DNA from: an uncultured Alloprevotella sp.
GTDB lineage: Bacteria; Bacteroidota; Bacteroidia; Bacteroidales; Bacteroidaceae
DNA: 64,000 nucleotides
Direction: 5' to 3'
Assembly: GCA_944322095.1 (NCBI GenBank)
Contig: CALUNU010000011.1
Span: 1-64,000 of the forward strand
Of the stretch, positions 39,944-47,998 are shown piece after piece. Positions within the stretch are counted from its first letter, which is position 1; every line of letters starts with the position of its first letter. The notes under the pieces were generated by a model, which was not told where the DNA came from, searched no databases, and worked only from the letters and a program-made list of their open reading frames with translations. The position numbers and the translations under genes were made by a program.

Positions 39944-41146
39944 TCAGAGTTGTTCCTCCTCGCTGTGGACGTTGTAGAAGACGCGCAGCGGCGTGGAGAG
40001 CACCTTGATGAAGCCTTTGGCGTCGTCGGCGGTCCAGCCCTTCTGCGTTTCGCCATATTCGCCCAGCTTGTTTTTCACCAGATCGTCTGGGCTGTCGACG
40101 CCCACGGTCGAGAAGCCCAGCGGGCGCAGGGACAGGATGGCCGTTCCGTTGACGTAGCGTTGCGAACTGGTGAGCATGGCTTCGATGTCGCGCATGACGG
40201 GTTCGAGATACTGGCTCTCGTGCAGGAACATGCCGTACCAGTTGCCCACCTGGTCTTTCCAATACTGCTGCCACTTGGAGAGCGTGTATTTTTCAAGGAA
40301 GCGGTGGGCCGCAATGATGAGGGCGGGCGCCGCGGCCTCGAAGCCCACGCGGCCCTTGATGCCGATGATGGTGTCGCCCACGTGCATGTCGCGTCCGATG
40401 CCGTAGGCCGAGCCTATCTCCTCGACGCGGCGTATGGCGGCGATGGGGTCGTCGTAGCGTTCGCCGTTCACGGCTTTCAGTTCGCCGTGCTCAAAGGTGA
40501 GGCGCAGCTCTTCGGAGCCGTGGCGCGTCACCTGTTTGAGGTAGGCCTCCTCGGGCAGTCCCTGCGTGCTGTCGAGTATCTCTCCGCCGCAGATGCTTGT
40601 GCCCCAGATGCCCACGTTGTAGGAGTATTTGAGCTTGGCGAAGTCGGCCTTGAAGCCGTGGGCGTTCAGGTAGTCGACCTCTTCCTGGCGCGTGAGCACG
40701 CGGTCGCGCGTCAGGGTGATGATTTCCGTGCCGGGGGCCATGACGAGGAACGTCATGTCGAAGCGCACCTGGTCGTTGCCCGCACCGGTGGAGCCGTGGG
40801 CGATGGCGTCGGCGCCAATCTCCTTGGCGTAGCGTGCGATGGCCATACCTTGGAAGATGCGCTCCGAGGATACGGAGATGGGGTAGGTGCCTCCGCGCAG
40901 CACGTTGCCGAAGATCATATACTTCAGGCTCTTCTCGTAATATTCCTTCGTGACGTCGAGCGTGACGTACTGCTTGGCGCCGAGCTTATAGGCGTTTTCT
41001 TCGTTTGTGCGGAGCTGCTCGGCCGAGAAGCCGCCCGTGTCGGCACAGGCGGCATAGACCTCGTAGCCCTTTTCCTTGGCCAGATACATCACCGTATAGG
41101 AGGTGTCCAGCCCGCCGCTGTATGCGACTACCACTTTCTTTGCCAT
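39944..41146 (-). CDS. argG: Argininosuccinate synthase
   Basis: A 400-residue enzyme that ligates citrulline and aspartate using ATP. The N-terminal ATP pyrophosphatase motif is AYSGGLDTS (residues 8-16). Other signatures are HGSTGAGNDQVRFDM and SYNVGIWGTSI, characteristic of ArgG. ATG 41146 gives the standard MAKKVVVAYSGG start. It follows the GNAT gene by 111 nt and precedes argC by 17 nt in the operon. Confidence 0.95.
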   Translation of the reverse strand: MAKKVVVAYSGGLDTSYTVMYLAKEKGYEVYAACADTGGFSAEQLRTNEENAYKLGAKQYVTLDVTKEYYEKSLKYMIFGNVLRGGTYPISVSSERIFQGMAIARYAKEIGADAIAHGSTGAGNDQVRFDMTFLVMAPGTEIITLTRDRVLTRQEEVDYLNAHGFKADFAKLKYSYNVGIWGTSICGGEILDSTQGLPEEAYLKQVTRHGSEELRLTFEHGELKAVNGERYDDPIAAIRRVEEIGSAYGIGRDMHVGDTIIGIKGRVGFEAAAPALIIAAHRFLEKYTLSKWQQYWKDQVGNWYGMFLHESQYLEPVMRDIEAMLTSSQRYVNGTAILSLRPLGFSTVGVDSPDDLVKNKLGEYGETQKGWTADDAKGFIKVLSTPLRVFYNVHSEEEQL

Positions 41147-41257
41147 GTTTCGTTGAGTTTTCGTTGTTGCGTTTCGGCGCGGGGCGGCCGCGGCCCGTGC
41201 GCCATGGGGTGGGGGTGATGGAGGTCGGCCGCGGCCGCCGCCCACGCTGCTTCTTCT

Positions 41258-41899
41258 TTATTCGCGGTCGAGCCGTTCGGCCTCGCGCACAAAGCGCACG
41301 ACGTCTTCGGGCAGCTCGACGGGCAGCTTCTCGTCGGGATGGTGAGCCGGGTCGTAGAGCATGCCCGTGCACACGCAGTATTTGCGATGGGTGCGGGCCA
41401 GCACGTCGCAGTTGATGCAGCAGGGATGCTCGGGCGTGCCGCAGCCCTTCCAATACTCGTCGTCCTGCGTGAGCTCGGCGAAGGGCACGGGCACGTAGCC
41501 CAGCCGCGTGTTGATGCGCATGACGGCGCCGCTGCTGGTAAGCCCGAAGAGCTTGGCCTTGGGCCAGCGCAGGCGGCTCAGCGTGAAGGCTGTCTCCTTG
41601 ATGCGCGTGGCCAGATGGTGGCCGCGGAACTTGGGCACGACGATGAGGCCCGAATTGGCCACATAGTGCTTGTTTTCCCAGCTTTCGATGTAGCAGAAGC
41701 CGGCAAACTCCTCGCCGTAGAGGGCGATGATGGCCTTGCGCTCGCGCATCTTCGTGGCCACATATTCGTGCGTGCGCGACGCTATGCCCGAGCCGCGCAC
41801 CTTGGCGGCCTCGGTGATGGTTGTCAGAATGGTATCAACGTATTTCTCGTGCGAGGCGTCGGCCACCAGCACGCGGATACCGTCGTTATATTCTTGCAT
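41258..41899 (-). CDS. GNAT family acetyltransferase of the arginine operon
   Basis: A 213-residue protein with a GNAT fold: IIALYGEEFAGFCYIE (beta strands), then VVPKFRGHHLATRIKETAF, an acetyl-CoA binding motif resembling Q/R-x-x-G-x-G/A. The C terminus is unusual, with seven Cys in 33 residues (GCGTPEHPCCINC...YCVC), likely metal-binding. Its fixed place between argR and argG suggests it makes N-acyl-glutamate, the first arginine step, since no classical argA or argJ is visible; this is inference. ATG 41899 is preferred over 41944 because the longer N terminus is not GNAT-like. Confidence is high for the fold and low for the reaction. Confidence 0.8.
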   Translation of the reverse strand: MQEYNDGIRVLVADASHEKYVDTILTTITEAAKVRGSGIASRTHEYVATKMRERKAIIALYGEEFAGFCYIESWENKHYVANSGLIVVPKFRGHHLATRIKETAFTLSRLRWPKAKLFGLTSSGAVMRINTRLGYVPVPFAELTQDDEYWKGCGTPEHPCCINCDVLARTHRKYCVCTGMLYDPAHHPDEKLPVELPEDVVRFVREAERLDRE

Positions 41900-41940
41900 G
41901 TCTGTGATGTGTTGAATTCGGTGGAAAGGGTGGACGCCCC

Positions 41941-42426
41941 TCATAGGTGCACGCTCTTGATGGCGGGGATGAACGTGGAGAGCTCGTCGACGAGCTGCTG
42001 CGGCGTGAGCTCGGGGGCCATGACCATGAGGATGGTGTCGTCGCCCGCCAGCGTGCCCACGACGCCGGCCGGCCGCCGGGCGTCGATGTCGGAGGCCAAG
42101 CCGCCGGCATAGCCCGGCCGCGTGTGGATGACGGCCAGGTTGCCGCTGAAAGCAATGGAGCGGAAGCCCGAGTTGCGCAGATATTCGCCTGCGGCATGCT
42201 CGCTTCCGGTCCGGCGGTACAGCGGGTTGTCGGGCAGCACGTAGCGGTATCCGTTCTTGCCCTGCACTTTGATGGCTTTCAGCGTTCGCAGGTCGCGCGA
42301 GAGGGTGGCCTGCGTTACGTCATGGCCCTGTTGGCGCAGTTCGCGCAAGATGTCGTCCTGGATGCCCGCCTCCTGGTCGTTCAGGATGGCGCGCAGCACT
42401 TGCAGCCGGTGATTGCGTTCTTTCAT
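41941..42426 (-). CDS. argR: Arginine repressor ArgR
   Basis: A 161-residue transcriptional regulator. The N-terminal winged helix contains LRAILNDQEAGIQDDILREL and VTQATLSRDLRTLKAIKV, whose SRDL motif is the DNA-recognition helix of the ArgR family. The C-terminal half (TLAGDDTILMVMAP) is the arginine-binding oligomerisation domain. The start at 42426 is set by the promoter, whose -7 element (42456-42463) lies inside the longer open frame from 42468, so the longer form could not be translated from this transcript. It heads the arg operon and probably represses itself. Confidence 0.93.
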   Translation of the reverse strand: MKERNHRLQVLRAILNDQEAGIQDDILRELRQQGHDVTQATLSRDLRTLKAIKVQGKNGYRYVLPDNPLYRRTGSEHAAGEYLRNSGFRSIAFSGNLAVIHTRPGYAGGLASDIDARRPAGVVGTLAGDDTILMVMAPELTPQQLVDELSTFIPAIKSVHL

Positions 42427-42455
42427 ATTGGGTGCGATTCGTTTCAGATTGGCTG

Positions 42456-42487
42456 CAAAAATAGACATATTCCTTTATATATGCAAA
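42456..42487 (-). promoter_or_regulatory. Promoter of the arginine operon
   Basis: Minus-strand TTTG (42487-42484) and TATTTTTG (42463-42456) are 20 nt apart. The leader to argR is about 25 nt. No clear ARG-box palindrome was recognised around it. Confidence 0.78.
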
Positions 42488-42721
42488 CAATATGCCGTGT
42501 TTAACGAATAAAACGTGGATATATGCAGAAATGGCCGCCCGCCGCGCTCTCTTGGCCGCCTGCCGCGGGGCGGGGCGGCGGCTGCCCGGCGGACGCGCCG
42601 CTCAGGGCTCGGGCGGGCGGCTGCCGGCGGCCAGGGCGGCCACGGCTGCCGGGTGGTCGAGCACGGTGTGGCGGAAGGCGGGGCTTTTCATGTTGTGAAT
42701 AGGCGTGAGGGGGTGGCAAAG

Positions 42722-43077
42722 GGGCCGCGGCCCTTGTGCGCTATTTGGCAAACAGTTAATGCGGACGCCCATGTTTGTCCGCCTTTTAGCGTTGTTTTCG
42801 TGCGTCCATGCGGCTGCTTCGTCGATCCATCCCATGGATTTCGATTTCCATCCCATGGATCGGCCGTTCCATCCCATGGAAATTTCGATCGAAGGCCACT
42901 TTTCAGCGGAAAATTGGCCCCGATTTGTGCCATATAGTGGCGAAAACGAGGTTTTTGGGCCTCTCTGCGGCGGGGCGCCGTGCGGATGTGTTTCATTATC
43001 AGACGTTTCTGATTTTCGCTCATATGCGAGCGACGGAGCAGTGGCACGAAAATATTCGATTCTCCGTGTTAAAAAAG
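42722..43077 (-). repeat. Dispersed intergenic element, copy D (full length, type 1)
   Basis: Reverse complement of the same design as copy A over about 350 bp: AACACGGAGAATCGA, ATGAGCGAAAATCAGAAACG, CGCCACTATATGGCACAAAT, GAAAAGTGGCCTTCG, three boxes (plus-strand starts 42826, 42847, 42868; exactly 21 bp apart), CTAAAAGGCGGAC, CGTCCGCATTAAC and TTTGCCAAATAGCGCAC. Similarity to A is high in these blocks and low between them. It lies 27 nt after the 43104 lipoprotein gene in the same orientation, as copy A does after its gene. Frames opening across it are not protein-like. Confidence 0.85.
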
Positions 43078-43103
43078 CGTCGGTCTCCGGCTTCGGGCGG
43101 GGC

Positions 43104-43790
43104 TCAGCGGGCTGTGCGCAGGCTGAAGCGCTTGGCCACGACGCGGCCCCGGCCCGTGCCGAATGACACGGTGAAGCGGGCCTCGCCCGGGCGCAGCCGG
43201 CCGCCGGCCACGACGGCCGCACGGTAGCGCACGCCGCGGCCCGGCGGCAGGCTGCCGATGATGGCCGTGGGCGAGATGCGTATGCGGCGGTTGTCGCAGG
43301 CCACGACGGGGGCCACGTCGTGGAGCGTGCGGTCGCCGCGGTTGTATATTTCGAAGCTCACGTAGGCGTGCTCGCCGGCGTTGAGCACGTGGTTGCCGCC
43401 GGCGTCGGCAAAGGTGACGCCCGTCACCTCGACGTAGCCCCATGGGCCGGCGGGCTGGGGCGGGGCGGGGTAGGAGCCGTAGGCCACGGGGGCGGGGCTT
43501 TCGCTGCGGGCTTCGGGGGCGGGTGACGGCTCGGGCGTGCGGGGCCGCGTGGCGGCGTCGGCGGCGGCCGTGCCCACGGCCGCGCCGGCCACCAGCCCGA
43601 TGGCCCGGCCGGCGTAGGCGCCGCGCGGGCCGCCCGAGAGGCCGCCGATGCTCGACCCGAAGACGGCGCCCAGCGTGCCGCCGGCCATGGCGCCCGTGAG
43701 GTGGGCCGTGGAGCAGCCGCTCGCGAGGAGCAGCAGGGCCGCTGCCGGGGCGGCGGCTCGCCGCAAGAGGGGGAGAAGATGCGTTTTCAT
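43104..43790 (-). CDS. Glycine-zipper lipoprotein
   Basis: A 228-residue lipoprotein: signal with LASGC, Cys26 as the lipidation site. Residues 28-75 form a glycine-zipper segment (GAMAGGTLGAVFGSSIGGLS, GRAIGLVAGAAVGTA), found in outer-membrane stress proteins such as the 17-kDa antigen type. A Pro-rich linker follows, then a beta-sandwich C-terminal domain (VEVTGVTFADAGGNHVL, YVSFEIYNRGDRTLHDV). The overall function is unknown. ATG 43790 gives the signal peptide. It is third in a minus-strand group after rsmI and a coiled-coil lipoprotein, but a hairpin separates it from that gene. Confidence 0.82.
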   Translation of the reverse strand: MKTHLLPLLRRAAAPAAALLLLASGCSTAHLTGAMAGGTLGAVFGSSIGGLSGGPRGAYAGRAIGLVAGAAVGTAAADAATRPRTPEPSPAPEARSESPAPVAYGSYPAPPQPAGPWGYVEVTGVTFADAGGNHVLNAGEHAYVSFEIYNRGDRTLHDVAPVVACDNRRIRISPTAIIGSLPPGRGVRYRAAVVAGGRLRPGEARFTVSFGTGRGRVVAKRFSLRTAR

Positions 43791-43824
43791 GACGGATAGG
43801 TGAGGGGTGAGACGAAAAAAAAGC

Positions 43825-43852
43825 GGAAGGCCGCCCGTCCGGGCAGCCTTCC
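43825..43852 (-). terminator. Terminator between two lipoprotein genes
   Basis: GGAAGGCCGCCCG and GGGCAGCCTTCC pair with one mismatch. On the minus strand the stem is followed by GCTTTTTTTTCG. Confidence 0.75.
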
Positions 43853-43884
43853 ACTCGGTGGGGTGCGGCGTTTGTGCGGCAGAG

Positions 43885-44760
43885 TTAGCGCACAACGATG
43901 ACGAGGTAGCGGCTCACGCTCCAAAACGACTGCGGGTTGGTGATGCGCAGGGTGTATTGCCCCTGGGCGTCCTTGTCGAGCGTGTAGGAGCCGGCCGGGT
44001 GCGACGTTTTGAGCTCGGCCTTCTTCGAATAGAGCTTGATGACCTTCGTCACGCGGATGTCTATCTTGGTGAAATAGTCCTTGTTGAAGTCGTCCGATTT
44101 GAGCACGTCGTTGCGTTTCAGGATGTTCTGCTCGCGCAGTTCCTTCTTCGTGCCGAAAACGTAGTAGGCCGTGTTGAGCTCCTGCTCCTGTGCGGCCATG
44201 GCCTGCGTCTTCTGCTCGTTGGCCGACGAGAGGTTGGTGACGTTCTCGTTGAGGGCCGAAATCTGCCGGTCTTGCTCGGCGATGCGCACGTCGCGCTGTT
44301 GCAGTTCGTTGCGGAGCGAGTCGATCTGGCGCGACTTGTCGTTGAGCTGCTTCTCGAAGTTGGCCACCATCTCTTCGAGGGTGCCCTTCATCTGGGCGTT
44401 GTTGCGGTTGCTCGTGCGGAGCTGTTCGCGCAGGTTGGCTATGAGCTCGCGGTTCTGCTGCATGCGGCTCTGTATGAAGGCCATGTTTTCCAGTATGGCC
44501 TGGCGGTCGGAGCCTTCTCCCTGGTTGTTTTCGGACGAGATGCGGCCTTCTGCCTCGTTGATCTGGCGGAACCCTTCCTGAATTTGCTCGATGGTGCCCA
44601 TCAGGTCGTTCGACTCGTTTTGGGTCTGTGCGATGACGCGTTTGAGCGAGTCGATGGTGGCATCGGCGGTGTTGGTCTGTTCCTGTTTCTCCTTCTTCGT
44701 ATCGCACGACGTCACGGTCAGGGCCATGACGGCCGCGAGCATGATAATCAGTTTTTTCAT
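43885..44760 (-). CDS. Coiled-coil lipoprotein
   Basis: A 291-residue lipoprotein (signal with VTSC, Cys19). Residues about 35-190 are a long coiled coil with a marked heptad bias (Gln, Glu, Asn, Leu), including DSLRNELQQRDVRIAEQDRQ. The C-terminal 100 residues form a compact domain (AYYVFGTKKELREQNIL, SYTLDKDAQGQYTLRI, SVSRYLVIVV). Such proteins are widespread in Bacteroidetes with no assigned role; envelope tethering is plausible. Its ATG overlaps the rsmI stop (ATGA), so translation is coupled to rsmI. Confidence 0.82.
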   Translation of the reverse strand: MKKLIIMLAAVMALTVTSCDTKKEKQEQTNTADATIDSLKRVIAQTQNESNDLMGTIEQIQEGFRQINEAEGRISSENNQGEGSDRQAILENMAFIQSRMQQNRELIANLREQLRTSNRNNAQMKGTLEEMVANFEKQLNDKSRQIDSLRNELQQRDVRIAEQDRQISALNENVTNLSSANEQKTQAMAAQEQELNTAYYVFGTKKELREQNILKRNDVLKSDDFNKDYFTKIDIRVTKVIKLYSKKAELKTSHPAGSYTLDKDAQGQYTLRITNPQSFWSVSRYLVIVVR

Positions 44761-45494
44761 TGCTGTTCTGTTTCGTTAGGATGTGATGGTTGTTTTTCTT
44801 TGTTCTTTTCGCGTTTTTTCCCGCTCCCGCTTCCTTCGACGACGATGACAAACTCGCCCCGCGGCTCGTTGCGGCTGAAATGGGCGAGCGCCTCGTCCAG
44901 CGTGCCGCGCACATACTCTTCGTGGAGCTTCGATATTTCGCGGCAAACGGCCACGCGGCGTTCGGGGCCGAAGGTTTCCGCCAGCTGCCCGAGGGTTTTC
45001 ACGACGCGGTGGGGCGACTCGTAGAAAACCATCGTGCGCGGCTCTTCGCGCAGCTCTTCGAGCCGTGAGGCCCGCCCTTTTTTCTGAGGCAGGAAGCCCT
45101 CGAACGTGAAGCGCTCGCAAGGCAGCCCCGAGGCGGCCAGGGCGGGCACGAAAGCCGTGGCGCCGGGCAGGCATTCGACGCGTGCGCCACGTGCCACGCA
45201 GGCGCGCACGAGCATGAAGCCGGGGTCGGAGATGCCGGGCGTGCCGGCGTCGGTGACGAGGGCCATCGTTTCGCCGGCGGCAATGCGTGCGGCAAAGGCG
45301 TCGGCCGTCTGGTGCTCGTTGAACTTGTGGTGGGCACACAGGCGGGCCTTGATGTCGTAGTGCTTCAGGAGCATGCCCGTCGTGCGCGTGTCCTCGGCCA
45401 GCACCAGCTCCGCCTCTTTCAGTACGCGCAGGGCGCGCAGCGTGATGTCGTCGAGGTTTCCCACCGGAGTGGGCACAAGATAAAGTGTTCCCAT
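44757..45494 (-). CDS. rsmI: 16S rRNA (cytidine1402-2'-O)-methyltransferase
   Basis: A 245-residue SAM-dependent enzyme of the tetrapyrrole methylase fold. It begins LYLVPTPVGNLDDITLRAL, with LVLAEDTRTT, ALVTDAGTPGISDPG and EGFLPQKKG as further family blocks, and modifies C1402 in the ribosomal decoding centre. The tail is basic and low-complexity (GKKREKNKEKQ). A strong promoter lies only 4 nt before the ATG, so this mRNA is probably leaderless. The stop overlaps the next gene. Confidence 0.93.
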   Translation of the reverse strand: MGTLYLVPTPVGNLDDITLRALRVLKEAELVLAEDTRTTGMLLKHYDIKARLCAHHKFNEHQTADAFAARIAAGETMALVTDAGTPGISDPGFMLVRACVARGARVECLPGATAFVPALAASGLPCERFTFEGFLPQKKGRASRLEELREEPRTMVFYESPHRVVKTLGQLAETFGPERRVAVCREISKLHEEYVRGTLDEALAHFSRNEPRGEFVIVVEGSGSGKKREKNKEKQPSHPNETEQQ

Positions 45495-45498
45495 GCTG

Positions 45499-45531
45499 CA
45501 AATTTATGTATTTCAACCAAGGCCGTGCAAA
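45499..45531 (-). promoter_or_regulatory. Promoter of rsmI, implying a leaderless mRNA
   Basis: Minus-strand TTTG (45531-45528), 21 nt, TAAATTTG (45506-45499), then CAGC and the ATG. Initiation would fall at or next to the start codon. Confidence 0.78.
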
Positions 45532-45570
45532 CAATTGTCCGCTTATTAGCATTTTTGTGACTTTTATCTT

Positions 45571-45578
45571 TATTTTTG
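45571..45578 (+). promoter_or_regulatory. -7 element of the AI-2E transporter gene
   Basis: TATTTTTG lies 86 nt before the chosen start. It is divergent from the rsmI promoter. Confidence 0.6.
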
Positions 45579-45663
45579 CAGCACATATTGCACACTCCTG
45601 CCGCCGACGCGCGAAAACAAGCGGCCTCCGGCGGCGCCATACTTGTTTATATATATGGTGTCA

Positions 45664-46791
45664 ATGAGGAAAGAAATCAATTTCGACCGCTTCGTGCGCG
45701 GCCTCTTGCTCGTGCTGGGGCTGGCGGCAGCCATTTATATGCTCCACTATCTGAGCAGCGTGCTCGTGCCTTTCTTCGTGGCGTGGGCCGTGGCCTATCT
45801 GCTCTATCCCATCGTGCGCTTCCTGCAATACCGCTGCCGCCTGCGCAACCGCCTGCTCTGCATCGTGCTCACGCTTGTGCTGGTGTGCGGCGTCTTCGGC
45901 GGGCTGCTCTATCTGGCCGTGCCGCCGATGGTCGAGGAGTGTGTGCATCTGAAAGACGTCACGCTGCGTTATATCGAAAAAGGCGCCGACAACAGCTCTA
46001 TCCCCGGGGCCATCCAGCAGTTTTTCAGCGAAAACGCCTCGCGCTTCCGGCTGGGCGAGCTGCTGCGCGAGAAAGACGTCGTGGCTGCCATCAAAAGTGC
46101 CGTGCCCAAGGTGTGGGACGTCATCTGGTCGACGGCCAACGTGCTCATCAGCCTCATCTCTTCGCTCATAGCCCTGCTTTATCTGTTTTTCCTGCTGATG
46201 GACTATGAAAAGATAGCCCGGGGATGGTCGCGCTTCGTGCCGCGGCGCCGCCGGGCGTTCGCCGTGCAGCTCGTCGACGACATCGAGCGCGGCATGAGCG
46301 GCTATTTCCGCGGTCAGGCCCTCATCGCCCTGAGCAACTGCGTGATGTTCTCCATCGGATTTCTCATCATCGACTTCCCCATGGCCGTCGGCCTGGGCTG
46401 TTTTATCGGCATCATCAGCTTTGTGCCCTACCTGCAAGTGATAGGCATCCTGCCCGCCATCGTCCTCTCCCTGCTCAAGGCCGCCGACACGGGCGAAAAC
46501 TTCTGGTGGCTCATTGGCGGCGTCATTCTGGTGTACGTCGTCGTGCAAATCATCCAGGACGCCTTTGTCACCCCCAAGATCATGGGCAAAATCATGGGTC
46601 TCACGCCCGCCATCATCCTGCTCGCCCTCTCGGTGTGGGGCTACATGCTGGGCATCATCGGCCTCATCATCGCCCTGCCCGTCACCACGCTCATCATCTC
46701 CTATTATAAACGCTACATCGTGCCCGAGGACCCGTTGCTCCTGCCCGGCATGGCCGACGAAGAGCCCGTGGAAAACGGGGAAAAAGAGTGA
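45664..46791 (+). CDS. AI-2E family transporter (PerM/TqsA type)
   Basis: A 375-residue membrane protein with about eight helices arranged as in AI-2E family permeases. Landmarks are YLSSVLVPFFVAWAVAYLLY near the N terminus, a central soluble region (about 90-165), GYFRGQALIALSNCVMFSIG and the C-terminal GKIMGLTPAIILLALSVWGY. Family members export small molecules, in some cases the autoinducer-2 signal or ions; the substrate is unknown. ATG 45664 begins just before the first helix; ATG 45655 is an alternative start preceded by TTATATAT. Confidence 0.85.
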   Translation: MRKEINFDRFVRGLLLVLGLAAAIYMLHYLSSVLVPFFVAWAVAYLLYPIVRFLQYRCRLRNRLLCIVLTLVLVCGVFGGLLYLAVPPMVEECVHLKDVTLRYIEKGADNSSIPGAIQQFFSENASRFRLGELLREKDVVAAIKSAVPKVWDVIWSTANVLISLISSLIALLYLFFLLMDYEKIARGWSRFVPRRRRAFAVQLVDDIERGMSGYFRGQALIALSNCVMFSIGFLIIDFPMAVGLGCFIGIISFVPYLQVIGILPAIVLSLLKAADTGENFWWLIGGVILVYVVVQIIQDAFVTPKIMGKIMGLTPAIILLALSVWGYMLGIIGLIIALPVTTLIISYYKRYIVPEDPLLLPGMADEEPVENGEKE

Positions 46792-46816
46792 TTTTTCGAA
46801 AAACAGGCGGCGAAAA

Positions 46817-46848
46817 TTTGGAGAGTTGGAAAGTTCTCCTTACCTTTG
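46817..46848 (+). promoter_or_regulatory. Promoter of tRNA-Lys
   Basis: TTTG (46817-46820), 20 nt, TACCTTTG (46841-46848). It lies 26 nt before the mature tRNA end. Confidence 0.8.
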
Positions 46849-46874
46849 CACTCGCTTAACGGCAAACAAGGTCA

Positions 46875-46947
46875 GATTCGCTAGCTCAGCTGGTAGAGCA
46901 CAACACTTTTAATGTTGGGGTCTTGGGTTCGAACCCCAAGCGAATCA
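46875..46947 (+). tRNA. tRNA-Lys (anticodon TTT)
   Basis: A 73-nt cloverleaf: acceptor GATTCGC with GCGAATC, D arm GCTCAGCTGGTAGAGC, anticodon arm CAACA-CTTTTAA-TGTTG (anticodon TTT), and T arm TTGGG-TTCGAAC-CCCAA. The discriminator base is A. CCA is not fully encoded (the genome continues CCG), so it is added after transcription. Confidence 0.97.
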
Positions 46948-46952
46948 CCGGG

Positions 46953-46992
46953 AACGGGCAGTCATCTCCAAAGATGGCCGCCCGTTGTTTTT
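46953..46992 (+). terminator. Terminator of tRNA-Lys
   Basis: AACGGGC pairs with GCCCGTT, enclosing an inner stem CATCT/AGATG, followed by GTTTTTG. Confidence 0.82.
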
Positions 46993-47123
46993 GCAGGAGA
47001 TGGAAGCATTTCGAAAAGACCCGGGCTTTTTACTGGTACGCACGGAGACGAAAAAACAGCGGAGCAGGCGCTGATTTCGGCAGAAAAAGTGGCCGACAGC
47101 TTCGGCGGACGGGAAAAAAGTCG

Positions 47124-47131
47124 TAATTTTG
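47124..47131 (+). promoter_or_regulatory. -7 element of the rplU-rpmA operon
   Basis: TAATTTTG is followed by a leader of about 80 nt before rplU. Confidence 0.65.
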
Positions 47132-47217
47132 CCGCGTTTTAGAGTCCGCTGGGGCCGGGTAAGTGGCTGCGCGATGCAGTCCGCCTCACGGAAAAAACCG
47201 TTTATCACAATCAAATA

Positions 47218-47535
47218 ATGTTTGCAATCGTAGAAATTAACGGTCAGCAGTTTAAAGTGGAAGAAGGCAAGAAGCTTTTCGTCAACCACATCAATGGTGC
47301 CGAGAGCGGCCAGGCTGTTGAATTTGAGAAAGTGCTGTTGGTAGACAACAACGGCGAAGTGAAAGTGGGCGCTCCCACTGTCGAAGGTGCGAAAGTCGTG
47401 TGCGAGGTCGTTTCTCCGCTCGTAAAAGGCGAGAAAGTGCTCGTATTCCACAAGAAACGCCGCAAGGGATACCGCAAACTGAACGGCTATCGCCATCAGT
47501 TCACCGAGGTAACCATCAAACAAGTCATTGCTTAA
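47218..47535 (+). CDS. rplU: Ribosomal protein L21
   Basis: A 105-residue protein matching L21 along its full length ([18 protein letters not shown]; the C-terminal signature [18 protein letters not shown]). It binds 23S rRNA in the large subunit. rpmA follows after 18 nt, the nearly universal L21-L27 pair. The start is unambiguous. Confidence 0.98.
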   Translation: MFAIVEINGQQFKVEEGKKLFVNHINGAESGQAVEFEKVLLVDNNGEVKVGAPTVEGAKVVCEVVSPLVKGEKVLVFHKKRRKGYRKLNGYRHQFTEVTIKQVIA

Positions 47536-47553
47536 TCCTAAAACTCAGAAAAA

Positions 47554-47820
47554 ATGGCACACAAGAAAGGTGTAGGTAGTTCTAAGAACGGCCGTGAGTC
47601 GGCTTCGAAGAGATTAGGCGTTAAGATTTGGGGAGGTCAGACGTGCGTGGCCGGCAACATCATCGTTCGCCAGCGCGGCACGGTTCACTACCCCGGCCGC
47701 AACGTCGGCATGGGCAAGGATCATACGCTCTTCGCCCTCGTTGACGGCGTGGTAAACTTCCATCGTGGCGGCTCGCGCATGCGCAGCTACGTTTCGGTGG
47801 ATCCCCAGACCGAAGCTTAA
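47554..47820 (+). CDS. rpmA: Ribosomal protein L27
   Basis: An 88-residue protein beginning [16 protein letters not shown], with [20 protein letters not shown] and [14 protein letters not shown]27 lies near the peptidyl transferase centre. The N terminus is the mature form, without the cleaved extension known in Firmicutes. It is the second gene of the rplU-rpmA operon. Confidence 0.98.
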   Translation: MAHKKGVGSSKNGRESASKRLGVKIWGGQTCVAGNIIVRQRGTVHYPGRNVGMGKDHTLFALVDGVVNFHRGGSRMRSYVSVDPQTEA

Positions 47821-47846
47821 TCGGGTGATTAACATTCAACAAACAG

Positions 47847-47884
47847 GGACGGACAAGGCCGCAAGCCTTGCCCGTCCTTTGTTT
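47847..47884 (+). terminator. Terminator of the rplU-rpmA operon
   Basis: GGACGG-A-CAAGGC pairs with GCCTTG-C-CCGTCC (one mismatch), followed by TTTGTTTT. Confidence 0.82.
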
Positions 47885-47939
47885 TGCGCCCTCAGAGACG
47901 CGAGCAGCCCGCTTTCTCCTTTGATTTCAAAGGGGCAGC

Positions 47940-47970
47940 TTGGTCGGGCGTAGTGTTTTTCATAACTTTG
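47940..47970 (+). promoter_or_regulatory. Promoter of alaS
   Basis: TTGG (47940-47943), 19 nt, TAACTTTG (47963-47970). The leader is about 23 nt. Confidence 0.75.
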
Positions 47971-47998
47971 CACGGATTTTAAACAGAATAGATTGATT

